Of a stretch of DNA of 6,657 nucleotides, positions 5,738 through 6,657 are shown in pieces (positions within the stretch are counted from its first letter, which is position 1; each line of letters opens with the position of its first letter). The stretch lies in the NCBI GenBank assembly GCA_002411365.1, contig DHSD01000030.1, positions 1 through 6,657 on the forward strand. Direction: 5' to 3'. The notes under the pieces were generated by a model. The model did not search any database, had not been told where the DNA came from, and was given only the letters and a program-made list of their open reading frames with translations. Made by a program: the position numbers and the translations under genes. The DNA comes from Ruminococcaceae bacterium UBA5295 (GTDB lineage Bacteria; Bacillota; Clostridia; Oscillospirales; Acutalibacteraceae).

Positions 5738-6657
5738 ATGGCAGCACCATTAGCAGACAGGTTGCGCCCAAAAGCACTTGACGAAATCGTTGGGCAGCAT
5801 CATCTTCTTGACGAAGGCCGGCCTCTTCGCAGGATCATAGAATCGGGGAAAATTCCAAACATGGTTTTCTATGGCCCGTCAGGCGTGGGAAAGACAACAC
5901 TTGCATCTATCATTGCACACCGCACTAAGCGAAGGCTGTTTAAGCTTAATGGTACAACTGCCTCTACAGCCGATATACGCAACATCATAGGCCGCATAAA
6001 TACATTTGAAGCGCCAAACGGGATTCTACTGTATCTCGATGAGATACAGTACTTTAACAAGAAGCAGCAACAGACGCTGCTTGAATTTATTGAAGACGGT
6101 TCCATAACGCTTATTGCCTCGACGACTGAGAACCCGTATTTTTATGTTTACGGCGCTATACTAAGCCGCTCTACCGTATTTGAATTTAAGCCCATTGAAA
6201 AAGAAGACGCCGCTGCTGCAGTAAGGCGTGCGTTCTGCTTCCTTTCTGATGAACAGCACAGAAAGATAACTGCTGAAGACGGTGTAGAGGACTATATCGC
6301 TTCTGCGTGCGGCGGTGATGTGCGCAAGGCCATAAATGCCGTTGAGCTGAGCGTGCTTTCGGGCGATGCGGAAGCAGACGGCTCATGCCGCGTTACGCTG
6401 CAGGCCGCAAGGGAACTGACGCAGCGTTCGGCTATGCGCTATGACCGCGCGGGCGATGAGCACTATGATATTCTTTCGGCATTCCAGAAATCAATGCGCG
6501 GCTCTGACCCCGACGCATCCGTGCATTACCTTGCGTGCCTGCTTGAAGCAGGCGACCTTCCGTCAGTCTGCCGCAGGCTTATGGTGTGCGCCTGTGAAGA
6601 CGTTGGCCTCGCTTATCCGCAGATTATACCTATTGTGAAATCCGCTGTTGACGCTGC
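5738..6657 (+). CDS. rarA: Replication-associated recombination protein A (RarA/MgsA AAA+ ATPase), 3'-truncated
   Basis: The frame is open for 306 codons from ATG 5738 to the window end, with no stop; about 110-140 residues are expected to be missing compared with the usual 420-440. RarA is a tetrameric AAA+ ATPase related to clamp loaders that acts at stalled replication forks and single-stranded DNA gaps. Visible are the N-terminal PLADRLRPK motif (4-12), Walker A GPSGVGKTT (46-54), Walker B LYLDEIQ (98-104), sensor 1 STTENP (128-133), the arginine-finger motif LSRS (R144) and sensor 2 GGDVRKAIN (192-200). The RarA-specific region follows: FQKSMRGSDPDAS (249-261), YLACLLEAGD (264-273) and CEDVGLA (286-292). 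These last motifs separate it from RuvB and DnaX. It lies just downstream of the glyA terminator, with no clear promoter of its own, so expression may depend on readthrough or on a promoter that I cannot recognise. Confidence 0.95.
   Translation, partial: MAAPLADRLRPKALDEIVGQHHLLDEGRPLRRIIESGKIPNMVFYGPSGVGKTTLASIIAHRTKRRLFKLNGTTASTADIRNIIGRINTFEAPNGILLYLDEIQYFNKKQQQTLLEFIEDGSITLIASTTENPYFYVYGAILSRSTVFEFKPIEKEDAAAAVRRAFCFLSDEQHRKITAEDGVEDYIASACGGDVRKAINAVELSVLSGDAEADGSCRVTLQAARELTQRSAMRYDRAGDEHYDILSAFQKSMRGSDPDASVHYLACLLEAGDLPSVCRRLMVCACEDVGLAYPQIIPIVKSAVDA

Noticed and set aside
5738..6657. RarA Walker B variant DEIQYF instead of the DEIHRF seen in other RarA proteins, as a sign of altered activity
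   Set aside because: The acidic DE pair is intact and, from memory, the DEIQYFNK form is common in clostridial RarA, so it is a lineage trait rather than a defect.

Overview
This window looks like an ordinary chromosomal housekeeping segment from a member of the Bacillota, class Clostridia, probably the Ruminococcaceae/Oscillospirales side. The basis is protein style (a clostridial-type RarA with a DEIQYFNKKQQQ Walker B region, and a CofE-like protein of the kind annotated in clostridial genomes), strong AG-rich ribosome binding sites, and sigma-A-like promoters in AT-rich gaps between genes of moderate GC content. The taxon is inferred; no rRNA or lineage marker is present and GC was not computed.

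Layout. (1) The window opens inside a plus-strand gene for a CofE-like (F420-0:gamma-glutamyl ligase family) protein, which ends in an intrinsic terminator with a perfect 10-bp stem. (2) A strong promoter (TTCACA, 17 bp, extended -10 TGnTATAAT) starts a leader of about 100 nt that carries two hairpins, the second being terminator-like. It leads into typA (BipA GTPase) and, 5 nt after its stop, a DEDDh 3'-5' exonuclease with a C-terminal zinc ribbon. These two genes form a probable operon. (3) nth (endonuclease III) lies on the minus strand and converges on the exonuclease gene with only 5 bp between the stop codons. (4) A 199-bp gap holds divergent promoters for nth and for glyA (serine hydroxymethyltransferase), whose start is best placed at 4406, downstream of its promoter. 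(5) After glyA comes a terminator hairpin, then rarA (AAA+ ATPase, MgsA family), which is cut by the window end after 306 codons.

Functionally the genes cover translation/ribosome stress (typA), RNA or DNA 3'-end trimming (the exonuclease), base-excision repair (nth), one-carbon metabolism (glyA) and replication-fork maintenance (rarA). No mobile element, CRISPR array, tRNA, rRNA or defence system was seen, and nothing here amounts to a clearly new system. The features most worth a second look are the structured typA leader with a possible attenuator, the zinc-ribbon exonuclease coupled to typA, and the CofE-like protein in a lineage not known for coenzyme F420.
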